The translations under genes were made by a program, and so were the position numbers. Below are positions 24,581-31,188 of a stretch of DNA of 33,463 bases, in pieces. Every line of letters starts with the position of its first letter. Within the stretch, counting starts at the first letter, position 1. The notes beneath the pieces are model-generated. The model worked only from the letters and a program-made list of their open reading frames with translations. It ran no database searches and was not told the DNA's origin. The DNA is taken from positions 1 to 33,463 of the IMG/VR virus record IMGVR_UViG_3300049893_000717; one strand, 5' to 3'. Source of the DNA: a virus.

Positions 24581-25220
24581 TGGAACTTTTCCTCGATCAC
24601 GCGGATTCGTTCCTCGGCTTCGAGGCGCTTCTTCTCGGCCTCTTCGGGCGTGAAGGTCACGACGTCAGGGCTGGATGCTCGATCTCCACTACCGGTTCCG
24701 ATGACGAACTCTGCGTACCCTCGGACGTAACAGAAGAACTCCGCCGGCGTGGTGCGCCACCAGAAGTCATGAGGTGCAATGCCGAGTACGGCAGCGGCGA
24801 AACGCTGCGCACTGGCCCAGGTCCAAGGTCGACCGGGCCTTTTCCCTCGGCCGCTTCTGGCGTCTCCTCAGTGGCTTTGTCTTCGGCTTCGTCGTCCGGT
24901 TCCCCGCGCAGAACCGCCATGAGCGCCTCATTCACAGGGCCGAACAAGGACGGGAACGGAATCGGAATCCATTCGAGGTGCTCCCGGAGAACACTGAGAG
25001 GAAGATCCCTGAATCGGAGGTCGTGCAGCATTCCACCCCAGACGAAGATCGCGACCGTCTCAGCCGACAGGCTCGAAACGATCTCGTGGATCTTCGTCAG
25101 TCCGTCGTCTCTTCCGAGTTCCTTCGAGATCCGACGGAGCGGAGCGAGCGGGTAGCGCAGAACGACGGTTCCGAAGTCTCCGCCGAGATTGAGTTTCGCC
25201 GTATCGCGATCAGCGACCAT
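24577..25220 (-). CDS. Tail assembly chaperone GT, -1 frameshift product
   Basis: The fused product would be about 214 residues: 127 residues of the upstream frame, a -1 slip at GGGAAAA (24840-24846), then 87 residues of the overlapping frame. The second part reads RPWTWASAQRFAAAVLGIAP, then HDFWWRTTPAEFF, the pattern of phage tail chaperones and gene-transfer-agent proteins of the same role. It ends in a charged helix (EEAEKKRLEAEERIRVIEEK). The zero frame of the second half has only low-complexity Ser/Arg text, which supports real use of the shifted frame. The fusion would recruit the major tail protein to the tape measure. Its stop overlaps the tape measure start. Confidence 0.85.
24657..25220 (-). 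CDS. Tail assembly chaperone G, unshifted product
   Basis: The unshifted product is 187 residues from ATG 25220, GAGGTGGAC upstream. Residues 1-125 carry the structured part (TAKLNLGGDFGTVVLRYPLA, then EIVSSLSAETVAIFVWGGML) followed by an acidic stretch (EPDDEAEDKATEETPEAAEG) immediately before the slip site. Beyond codon 127 the zero frame is probably a dispensable read-on. Like lambda gpG, it should bind the tape measure protein during tail assembly and be absent from the virion. Confidence 0.8.
   Translation of the reverse strand: MVADRDTAKLNLGGDFGTVVLRYPLAPLRRISKELGRDDGLTKIHEIVSSLSAETVAIFVWGGMLHDLRFRDLPLSVLREHLEWIPIPFPSLFGPVNEALMAVLRGEPDDEAEDKATEETPEAAEGKGPVDLGPGPVRSVSPLPYSALHLMTSGGAPRRRSSSVTSEGTQSSSSEPVVEIEHPALTS
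24840..24846 (-). other. Programmed -1 frameshift heptamer GGGAAAA
   Basis: On the - strand the sequence is G-GGA-AAA in the phase required for tandem slippage (X-XXY-YYZ), read as Glu-Gly-Lys in the zero frame. It differs from lambda's GGGAAAG in the last base only. It lies at codons 125-127 of the G gene, just after the acidic segment and at the start of the overlapping chaperone frame. Confidence 0.85.
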
Positions 25221-25232
25221 CAGTCCACCTCA

Positions 25233-25628
25233 TCAGTAGAGCTTGATCGGATCGCCGGTGACCTGGAACGTCCCCGACCACGTCGAACTTCCCTCCTCGG
25301 GGAAGTTCTTCGAGAGCGCAGTGCAGACGACCTTGTATTTCCAGCGATCGATTCCCTCACCGCGCTCCAGAGCGATCATGTCCGATCGATCTCGGAATGC
25401 GCTCTCCACCAGCTCCTGCCCTGTGTCGCCGTAGAGCGCGAGCGCATCGCAGGTAATCGTCGTAGAGATCGAACTCGCGAGGACGATCTTCGACGCGGAG
25501 AGCTTGTGACCGATCTCCGTCGTCGATGCGCTGTGAGCGATGGAGAGCCCGGTCTGCTCGCCGATCGCGCGTGGAGTGTTGTTCGCGTCGTAAACGTAGA
25601 AGATGACTTCTCGGCCTGGGGTCGGCAT
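25233..25628 (-). CDS. Major tail (tube) protein
   Basis: This encodes 131 residues with a strong AAGGAGG before ATG 25628. The beta-rich sequence (PGREVIFYVYDANNTPRAIG, SIAHSASTTEIGHK, ASSISTTITCDALALYGDTG, then STWSGTFQVTGDPIKLY) has the size and pattern of siphovirus tail tube proteins, which polymerise as stacked hexamers. It lies immediately before the G/GT chaperones and after the tail terminator group, where the major tail protein belongs. Confidence 0.82.
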   Translation of the reverse strand: MPTPGREVIFYVYDANNTPRAIGEQTGLSIAHSASTTEIGHKLSASKIVLASSISTTITCDALALYGDTGQELVESAFRDRSDMIALERGEGIDRWKYKVVCTALSKNFPEEGSSTWSGTFQVTGDPIKLY

Positions 25629-25664
25629 GGTGCCTCCTTGAATGAGTGTTGATGGACGGAGGAA

Positions 25665-26042
25665 CTACCGCTCTTCGAGGTTCCAGGCAGAGACCTTGAT
25701 GTCAGCGAAGTTCGCATCGAGGTCGTAGCTGATGACGCCGTTCGCTGCGTAGTCGATCCCTGGCGGGTAGACGAGCGCCTGACCACCCGCACCCGATGCA
25801 GGAATGGTGACGGTGATGTCGTTGAGCTGCACGATCCCGTGCGATCCTGCGCGGAACTGCGTCTTCGCCTTCTTGATTGTCGCGACGCTCCCAGCGACGT
25901 TGCTGCTCAGGAACAAGATCGCGGTCTTTCCTGCGCAGTTCGTGATTGTGTGACCGGTGGTCTGGCTGTGGGTCGTCGCCTGACCGGCGACCTCGGTCTG
26001 ACCTGCGTCCGTGGTTCCGATAACGGTGGTGCTTGCGGGCAT
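25665..26042 (-). CDS. Small structural protein between terminator and tail tube
   Basis: This encodes 125 residues from ATG 26042 (TAATG overlap, AGGAGG 10 bases upstream); an in-frame extension to 26333 is shadow sequence. It is Thr/Ala/Gly-rich and beta-like (STTVIGTTDAGQTEVAGQAT, KTAILFLSSNVAGSVATIKK, VQLNDITVTIPASGAGGQAL) and ends with an ISYDLDANFADIKVSAWNLE strand pair. It could be a second tail tube or head-decoration-type protein. The position between tail terminator and tail tube favours a tail structural role. Confidence 0.6.
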   Translation of the reverse strand: MPASTTVIGTTDAGQTEVAGQATTHSQTTGHTITNCAGKTAILFLSSNVAGSVATIKKAKTQFRAGSHGIVQLNDITVTIPASGAGGQALVYPPGIDYAANGVISYDLDANFADIKVSAWNLEER

Positions 26043-26467
26043 TAGCTTCGAGCCTCCTGAAGCCAGACCCTGACCTGTAGGGTGCGGCCGTATGCGTCGC
26101 CTTCGTTCGCGTTCCGCGGACCATCCACGACTCGCGAGCTGACGACATCGTAACCATGAACATCGAGCGCCCCGTTGTGGAGCAGATCGCATACGCGCTC
26201 GGCGATCTTGTCGACCGCTGCCTCGTCCCCATTCCGCTCCGCAAGGACAATGACCTCGCGTGTGATCAACCGACCTCGCGTGAGCTTCGTGTCGCGAGGC
26301 TCTTCGCCCAGCGTCACGCCGACCTGAACGCAAGGAAGCTCGGCTCTCTCGGGCGGCTCTCCGTAGAACACAGCCGGAGATCCGTTGAACGTCGTGAGCA
26401 TTCCAGCCAGGCGCTCATCCCTCGCCAGTCGATCATGGATTGCCTTCGGCAGCTCTGCGCCCATCAC
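26042..26467 (-). CDS. Tail terminator-like protein
   Basis: This encodes 141 residues from GTG 26467 (GGAGG 9 bases upstream) or ATG 26464. The pattern of an N-terminal helix (IHDRLARDERLAGMLTTFNG), a PCVQVGVTLGEE strand, a charged RGRLITREVIVLAER strand and a helix with AAVDKIAERVCDLLHN matches tail-completion and terminator proteins (gpU/DUF3168-like). These cap the tail tube and join it to the head. It overlaps the preceding neck gene by 4 bases. Confidence 0.75.
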   Translation of the reverse strand: MMGAELPKAIHDRLARDERLAGMLTTFNGSPAVFYGEPPERAELPCVQVGVTLGEEPRDTKLTRGRLITREVIVLAERNGDEAAVDKIAERVCDLLHNGALDVHGYDVVSSRVVDGPRNANEGDAYGRTLQVRVWLQEARS

Positions 26468-26874
26468 CGGCCAGACCCTCCTCGCAGGATCGATGCGATC
26501 CGCTTGATCGAGTCACGGAACGAAGGCCGCAGGTACGGTCGAGGATCGAGGTTTCTCGGCGCATACCCGAACTCCAGCGCCCTCGCGTACTCGACGTTCG
26601 ACCCGACGCGGCCGACGATGAAGTCTCCCGCGCGCGTGACGTCGCCCTTGATGGACTGCCTCAGCCGACCTGTGAGGACGTGCGGCGGCTCGAACGGACG
26701 CGATGGATCGAGGCCGATCAGGCGACCGCTCTTCGTCCTCCGCACGGGCTGACCCGTCGAAATGAGGCGCTTCACGCGCCCCTCCAGCTCGACCATCGCG
26801 ATGAACATGCGCCGCTCCAGACGGTCCTTTAGACCCGCCTGGAACTCGCGACTGTGGCTGACGATGAACGCCAT
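26464..26874 (-). CDS. Neck / tail completion protein (HK97 gp10-like)
   Basis: This encodes 136 residues, TGATG overlap upstream. Signatures are FQAGLKDRLERRMFIAMVEL at the N-terminus, a long basic loop, a VGSNVEYARALEFGYAPR segment and the PRPYLRPSFRDS motif near the C-terminus. This is the usual pattern of HK97 gp10-family proteins, which complete the head-tail joint. Its order, stopper then gp10 then terminator, is canonical. Confidence 0.85.
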   Translation of the reverse strand: MAFIVSHSREFQAGLKDRLERRMFIAMVELEGRVKRLISTGQPVRRTKSGRLIGLDPSRPFEPPHVLTGRLRQSIKGDVTRAGDFIVGRVGSNVEYARALEFGYAPRNLDPRPYLRPSFRDSIKRIASILRGGSGR

Positions 26875-27218
26875 CAGACCCTCTGCACCTCGTAGGCGAG
26901 CGCAGTCATGTGGTGGTCTGGGATGCTCGGCCGCTCGATATCGACGACGGAGAGCAGCATCCGGACCGGAGTGAGGATTTCCAGCTCGTCCCCACGACGG
27001 ATGTCCGCGCCTGCTGCGGCGTAGACCTTGTGCGTGACGAGCGCCCCTCGGATCCCACCGATGGTCGCCTCGCGCGCGCCCGCGGGAGTGATCCGGATCG
27101 CAGCGGTCCCGACGATCGTCGGCTTCGTCCGACGTGCTCCACCCGCCGGCAGACGGACCTCGCCCATCGACCGATACACCGTCGCGGATCGATTCAGCAG
27201 TGCAGCAGGAAGAGGCAT
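26874..27218 (-). CDS. Head closure / stopper protein
   Basis: This encodes 114 residues with GAGGGA upstream of ATG 27218. Beta-strand signatures (ATVYRSMGEVRLPAGGARRT, AAIRITPAGAREATIGG, DIRRGDELEILTPVRMLLSV) and a C-terminal HHMTALAYEVQRV match phage head-tail joining/stopper proteins (SPP1 gp16-like) that plug the portal channel after packaging. It precedes the gp10-like gene. Confidence 0.75.
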   Translation of the reverse strand: MPLPAALLNRSATVYRSMGEVRLPAGGARRTKPTIVGTAAIRITPAGAREATIGGIRGALVTHKVYAAAGADIRRGDELEILTPVRMLLSVVDIERPSIPDHHMTALAYEVQRV

Positions 27219-27225
27219 CCGTCCC

Positions 27226-27600
27226 TCATACGTACATCACGGAAATGGGTCCGATCTTCACTCTCGGCCCGATCTGATCGAGCATCCGAGTGACGGCCTC
27301 CCGATCGGCGTCCTCTCTGGAGATCGCGACGCGAAGAGAAAGCTCGCCGTCCTTGTGAACGAGTGACGCGACGACGCCGGATCGATCCGGTCGATCCTCA
27401 TCTGCGCCGAAACCGAGCAGCCACCCGCATCGGTATTCACGGCACTCCCGAGGACGGTAAACATAGATCGAGCAGCCGATTCCCGAAGCCTGGTGCGGAC
27501 ACTTCTCGCCCCTGGGTTTCCCCAGTTCTTTGATGCTGAGCACTTCACAGCACACCTGACAGTGCCCGCACGTTCGTCCTGGCTTCGGGATCGGCTGCAT
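27226..27600 (-). CDS. YkgJ-family cysteine cluster protein
   Basis: This encodes 124 residues. The eight cysteines at 11, 14, 17, 18, 34, 43, 53 and 58 (CGHCQVCCEV, KCPHQ, GCSIYVYRPRECREYRCGWL) match the YkgJ/UPF0153 pattern, thought to hold a metal ion or iron-sulfur cluster. The C-terminal half (ELSLRVAISREDADREAVTR) is a plain alpha/beta extension. The family's biochemical role is not settled. It is an odd guest among head-tail connector genes, but the spacing (GGG before the ATG, 4 bases after the previous stop) shows it is co-expressed with them. Confidence 0.75.
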   Translation of the reverse strand: MQPIPKPGRTCGHCQVCCEVLSIKELGKPRGEKCPHQASGIGCSIYVYRPRECREYRCGWLLGFGADEDRPDRSGVVASLVHKDGELSLRVAISREDADREAVTRMLDQIGPRVKIGPISVMYV

Positions 27601-27604
27601 GACC

Positions 27605-27787
27605 CTATGCGCGGTTGATCGCGTCGATCAGCGCGCGGCGAGCGACGTCACGCTGCTGACTCGCGAGGTTGCTGGCATCGGTCGCGGCGTCCGCAGCGGC
27701 CTTCGCTGCGGCCATCTCCGCGGCCAGTCGGGTCGCGTCGTCGCGCTTGGCCAGGAAGTCGTCGAGCATCGTCTTCAGGTCATCCAT
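27605..27787 (-). CDS. Small coiled-coil protein
   Basis: This encodes 60 residues from ATG 27787, preceded by GGAG 9 bases upstream and starting 4 bases after the connector gene's stop. The longer frame to 27901 lies inside that gene and is shadow. The chain is one amphipathic helix (LKTMLDDFLAKRDDATRLAA, then AKAAADAATDASNLASQQRD). Function is unknown; small helical proteins between connector and stopper genes are common in phages. Confidence 0.6.
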   Translation of the reverse strand: MDDLKTMLDDFLAKRDDATRLAAEMAAAKAAADAATDASNLASQQRDVARRALIDAINRA

Positions 27788-27791
27788 TTTT

Positions 27792-28379
27792 TCAGGCTCC
27801 AAGGTAAGGGGTACGACGAACACTGCGAAGAAGCGGACGCACCAGAGGCGCAATGACCTCCGCGCCGCCCTGCACAGGCTGATAGCTTGCTGCCCAGTCA
27901 CCGATCCGCTCGCTGAGCTTGACCTGTCCGGTCGTGTAGAAGGAGAGGTTCGAGTAGATCCCCGCCGCCTGAGCGAGCACGGCGCTCTTCACTGCGGCCG
28001 GGAGGGGCGTACCGTCGTCGGGGTCGGCGACCCAGCCGACGTCGGCGACCATCTCGATTTTGCTTCCCGGCGTGAAGGTCGAGGTCACGCCGTCGTCCCA
28101 TCGGATGGACCAGTAGTCGCGGATGACGATATCCCCAGTTCGGTCGACGCCGTCGATCGTGACGGTCGTGAGCAGGACCAGCGGCCCGGTCGGAACTTCG
28201 ATCGCCTGCTCGGTTGGGTAGATTTCGCCCTTCCGAATGTAGAAACGGACTGAGAGGTCTTCTCGCAGGGCGAGGCCGAGACCGTCCTTCTCGACGATCC
28301 CGACCTCGCTTGCGATCTGGATCTCCGCCATGTCGAGCGCGGCTTGCGCCTGCTCGGCATTGAGTGCTGCACCTCCCAT
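27792..28379 (-). CDS. Head-tail connector / adaptor (gp6-like)
   Basis: This encodes 195 residues from ATG 28379. N-terminal helices (AEQAQAALDMAEIQIASEVG) are followed by strands (PLVLLTTVTIDGVD, RDYWSIRWDDGVTS) and a C-terminal helix (AVKSAVLAQAAGIYSNLSFY), the pattern of HK97 gp6 / SPP1 gp15 adaptor proteins that form the ring below the portal. No good ribosome binding site precedes ATG 28379. Upstream in the same frame the sequence ISIVTTAELTSF looks like a genuine gp6 N-terminus, so the real start may be a rare codon (for example CTG 28418) overlapping the previous stop. Confidence 0.72.
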   Translation of the reverse strand: MGGAALNAEQAQAALDMAEIQIASEVGIVEKDGLGLALREDLSVRFYIRKGEIYPTEQAIEVPTGPLVLLTTVTIDGVDRTGDIVIRDYWSIRWDDGVTSTFTPGSKIEMVADVGWVADPDDGTPLPAAVKSAVLAQAAGIYSNLSFYTTGQVKLSERIGDWAASYQPVQGGAEVIAPLVRPLLRSVRRTPYLGA

Positions 28380-28414
28380 GAAGGAGGTCAGCTCGGCGGT
28401 GGTGACGATCGAAA

Positions 28415-28702
28415 TCAGAGCACCCAGGCCACGAATGCGACCGCGGTCCCCAGCGACTTCACGCTGATGTTCGTCGCGTCGGAGGCCGCGCTGGTGTAGA
28501 CCGTATCAGTAGCGGCGACCGGCTCGATGAGCACCTGGATCGGAGTCCTTCCGAGACCGTGCGCGTGCGTCGTCTGAGTTCCGGCGACCGCGTGGCTCGT
28601 CCCGGTGATCCGCTTCCACGAGTAGCGGCTCTTCTTCCAGGGCTTCTGACGGCTGCCCGGTACCGGGCGGCCGCGGATCAAAAAGCTCGGGATCGCTGAC
28701 AT
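28415..28702 (-). CDS. Small head-region virion protein
   Basis: This encodes 95 residues with AGGAG 7 bases before ATG 28702. A basic N-terminal part (PGSRQKPWKKSRYSWKRITG) is followed by a beta-rich part (THAHGLGRTPIQVLIEPVAA, then NISVKSLGTAVAFVAWVL) resembling a motif of several small phage virion proteins. It is placed between capsid and adaptor genes, so a head decoration or auxiliary role is plausible. Its first 197 bases are also read in another frame by the gene starting at 28937. Confidence 0.6.
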   Translation of the reverse strand: MSAIPSFLIRGRPVPGSRQKPWKKSRYSWKRITGTSHAVAGTQTTHAHGLGRTPIQVLIEPVAATDTVYTSAASDATNISVKSLGTAVAFVAWVL

Positions 28703-28937
28703 GACTTAGCTCCTGTGGAAGCACCCGGTCTTCCCGCTTGACGTCCATCGTGATGACCCGCATCGCGCGCGCGCCGGGTCGCAGCGCAGACCGATGCAGG
28801 AATCTTTCCGGGTCCGTCTCGAATACGCCGACCCGATACGCTTCGATCACGCACACCGGCAAGTCTCTGACCTCGTATCGGCGCATGCGTCCTGCACCGA
28901 CGAGGATCGATTTCTTTCCGATGAGCTGAGCGAGCAT
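28506..28937 (-). CDS. Hypothetical protein with overprinted C-terminus
   Basis: This encodes 143 residues from ATG 28937, with GAGG 5 bases upstream. The first 78 residues have normal character (LIGKKSILVGAGRMRRYEVR, then CVIEAYRVGVFETDPERFLH). The remaining 65 overlap the next gene in a different frame and are disordered-looking and charged (SEALEEEPLLVEADHRDEPR). It fills the gap between capsid and the next head gene, and without it this 235-base stretch would be non-coding. The N-terminal part is credible; whether the long overlap is functional is uncertain. Confidence 0.5.
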   Translation of the reverse strand: MLAQLIGKKSILVGAGRMRRYEVRDLPVCVIEAYRVGVFETDPERFLHRSALRPGARAMRVITMDVKREDRVLPQELSHVSDPELFDPRPPGTGQPSEALEEEPLLVEADHRDEPRGRRNSDDARARSRKDSDPGAHRAGRRY

Positions 28938-28947
28938 CGAAACCTCG

Positions 28948-28987
28948 ATGGGCCGGGAAGGAAAGGGAGAAAACCTTCCCGGCCCAT
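28948..28987 (-). terminator. Perfect 14-bp hairpin after the capsid gene
   Basis: ATGGGCCGGGAAGG (28948-28961) is the exact reverse complement of 28974-28987, with a 12-base loop. It lies 11 bases after the capsid stop on the - strand and just before the ribosome binding site of the next gene. There is no T-run after the stem on the - strand. A partial terminator, attenuator or mRNA-stabilising structure that keeps capsid expression high is therefore more likely than a full stop. Confidence 0.7.
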
Positions 28988-28998
28988 CTTCCGCGCGC

Positions 28999-30345
28999 CT
29001 ACTGGAGAGCAGCCGGAATGGTGAGAGTCTGAACCACGTTCTGGATGGTCGCGATCTGGTAGTCGACGCGAGCGGTGACCGTGTACTCGATCACGCGCTT
29101 GCGGGGCTGCCACATCGAATCGACCGTGATCTGCCGCTGGATGCCGAACACCAGGTTCGGGAATGCGGTGAGCATCCCCTTCGCGTTGCTGGAGTTCGCC
29201 GAGGACAGATGAGGATCAGGGATGACCGGCCGACCGAAGAACCGGAGCGCCGGGAATCCATTGATCAGAACACTGTCCCCTTGCGCCGTCTCGCGGACGC
29301 TCATCTCGTTCGCGTAGTGCTGACAGAACGGGATCGGCATGAAGTAGCCGACGTCCGTGCGGCCGAGCAGGTTGACCGGCAGGACCTTGAGCATCCCGGC
29401 GAGCGTCGCCGTAGCGCTCTGGTCGTTTGTCGCGGTGTACGTGACCTCGCCGGTCCCGTCCGTCGCGAGCAGATGCCAGCCGTCATTCAGGTTGAGGAAC
29501 GCCTTCTCGCCGCCGCCGTCGTCGAGATCGCCGTTCCAGCCGAGATCGTTCAGGTCGTTGCCGAACTGAGTGGCGATCATCTGGGCGACGTGAGCCTCGG
29601 CGTTGCGCTTCTCGATGTTGTCTTCGAGGAAGCTCAGCGTGATGTCCTCCGTCCAGATGTACTCCAGCGTGTCGAGCGTCCTGCGCCGCGCAGAGAATGC
29701 CTGCGTGTTGCTGGGCGCCGTCGCCTCCTGAGCCGCTGCGAGCTTGCGCGCGGCGACCACCAGCTCGTCGAGGTGAGCCTGGGGGCTGTTCATGCGACGA
29801 ACCGTCACGCGCGACAGGGCGGCCTGCTGCGAGATCAGGTTGTCGATGAACGTATCGGCGACATCGGGAGGCAGAAGCCCCTGGTCGCTGCCGGCGGTGA
29901 GCATCGCGGAAGTGAGGTCGCTCACGCGGACCTGCGCTCCGTTGCCGTAGTAGCCGGACTGCGAGCGAACGAACTCTCGCATCTTCGCCACGTCGCGGAT
30001 GAAGCATCCCTTGTAGTCAGGCATGTATCCGCGCTCACCCGGGCGAGCGCCGACCGAGATGATCTCGGCCGTGTTCTTCGCGACGGCGATCTGACCTTCG
30101 AGCTGCCGGATCTCGTTCTTGTGAGCCGCGATCGTCGCGCCGAGGTTCTCCTCGTGCTTCTTCTCGGCCTCGGAGAGGCGCTTTTCGAGGTCCTGCACCC
30201 GCTTGTCATTCGCGGCGATGCCGGCCTTCTGCATCTCGTCGAGCGTCCCCTGGTACGAACTCATCGCACGGGTGAACTCGTCCTCGATCTTCGACTTCAG
30301 GACTGCCTGGATCTCGTCCAGTTCCTTCTGGCTGAGCTGAGCCAT
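28999..30345 (-). CDS. Major capsid protein, HK97 fold
   Basis: This encodes 448 residues from ATG 30345 with AGAGGAAA upstream. Residues 1-105 are a coiled coil (KELDEIQAVLKSKIEDEFTR and DKRVQDLEKRLSEAEKKHEE) acting as the scaffolding delta domain removed by the protease. The mature part begins around residue 105-120 and has HK97-type features: SDLTSAMLTAGSDQGLLPPD near the N-arm, an EYIWTEDITLSFLEDNIEKR spine-helix region, and a C-terminal VIEYTVTARVDYQIATIQNV strand. It forms the icosahedral shell. The preceding gene is the matching protease. Confidence 0.88.
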   Translation of the reverse strand: MAQLSQKELDEIQAVLKSKIEDEFTRAMSSYQGTLDEMQKAGIAANDKRVQDLEKRLSEAEKKHEENLGATIAAHKNEIRQLEGQIAVAKNTAEIISVGARPGERGYMPDYKGCFIRDVAKMREFVRSQSGYYGNGAQVRVSDLTSAMLTAGSDQGLLPPDVADTFIDNLISQQAALSRVTVRRMNSPQAHLDELVVAARKLAAAQEATAPSNTQAFSARRRTLDTLEYIWTEDITLSFLEDNIEKRNAEAHVAQMIATQFGNDLNDLGWNGDLDDGGGEKAFLNLNDGWHLLATDGTGEVTYTATNDQSATATLAGMLKVLPVNLLGRTDVGYFMPIPFCQHYANEMSVRETAQGDSVLINGFPALRFFGRPVIPDPHLSSANSSNAKGMLTAFPNLVFGIQRQITVDSMWQPRKRVIEYTVTARVDYQIATIQNVVQTLTIPAALQ

Positions 30346-30357
30346 GATTGATTTCCT

Positions 30358-31188
30358 CTAACGCCGCAGCGTATCGAGCGCCTTGCAGAGCAACTGAGAG
30401 CCCACCGTGGGTTCCCAGGATCGCAAGACGAGGTTGGACACGAGGTCAACCACTGGACTGCGTGATGGCTCATCCGTGTTCTCGTCGCGGCTGCGTGGTG
30501 GCTCACTGCGACTTGGGTGCGCGATCGTCTGGCTGCGTGGAGGCTCACCAGCGTTTGCGGACCTCACCCATCTCTCGACCCGCCCGGCGAGATCGTCATC
30601 TTCCAGGTCGGTGAGAATCGAATTCAGCTCCGGGCTCGGCATCTTCGCGAGTGCTCTCGCGAGTGCCTGAGCGTTCGGGTTGCTGGGAATTGGAACGAGA
30701 CTGACTTCGAGCAGGTCGACCTCGTCGAAGACGAGGATCGGAGGACCGCCGCGAGCGAGAGGCTGATCCTCGTGCCATCGCTTCGGCTCGAAGCCGATCG
30801 ACGTCGAATTCAGGAACCCCGTCTTGACCATGCGAAGCGCCATCTCGGCTTTCGGATTCACGTCGGCAGGAGCGAACTCGACCTCGTGATCGAAGCCGTT
30901 GCGGTTCGCCTCATGTCGCAGCGTCCGACCGATGATCGACTCGATGCTCGGACCGCCGCCCATCAGGCTTCCGTAGCCATCGTGACCCCAAATGAAGATC
31001 GGGTTCCGATCATAATTCTCTGTTCGGATACCCTCTGGCATGATCCTTGTCCCATGCCTGTCCAGGTCCGGCGTTGAGCTTCTGAAACTGATCACGCGAT
31101 CGCTTCTGATCGAATGAACATTTCCGCCCGCTCGTACTTCTTGGCGTGCTTCGATCTTCTCGATTTCGGGAATATGAAGCCTGGTCAT
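30358..31188 (-). CDS. Prohead protease (HK97 family)
   Basis: This encodes 276 residues; ATG 31188 overlaps the portal-MuF stop (ATGA) with GGAGG upstream. His69 in FIWGHDGYG and a serine in LNSTSIGF (Ser130, with Ser128 as alternative) are the expected catalytic residues of the HK97 prohead serine protease. The downstream strand EVDLLEVSLVPIPSNPNA completes the family pattern. It matures the capsid by removing the N-terminal delta domain. The C-terminal 90 residues are poorly ordered and contain repeated E-P-P-R-S / E-P-S-R-S elements (about residues 205-245), probably a flexible tail cleaved during maturation. Confidence 0.88.
   Translation of the reverse strand: MTRLHIPEIEKIEARQEVRAGGNVHSIRSDRVISFRSSTPDLDRHGTRIMPEGIRTENYDRNPIFIWGHDGYGSLMGGGPSIESIIGRTLRHEANRNGFDHEVEFAPADVNPKAEMALRMVKTGFLNSTSIGFEPKRWHEDQPLARGGPPILVFDEVDLLEVSLVPIPSNPNAQALARALAKMPSPELNSILTDLEDDDLAGRVERWVRSANAGEPPRSQTIAHPSRSEPPRSRDENTDEPSRSPVVDLVSNLVLRSWEPTVGSQLLCKALDTLRR

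Noticed and set aside
24774-25652. A 292-codon + strand frame opposite the chaperone and tail tube genes
   Set aside because: It is a shadow of two confidently assigned - strand genes; Arg-rich and without motifs.
28948-30351. A 467-codon + strand open frame antisense to the capsid gene
   Set aside because: It is in the codon-over-codon antisense register, which stays open when TTA, CTA and TCA codons are rare. Its translation is Arg/Asp/Glu-rich and featureless, and its ATG lies in the hairpin. It also shows why length alone does not prove the antisense nuclease at 31284.
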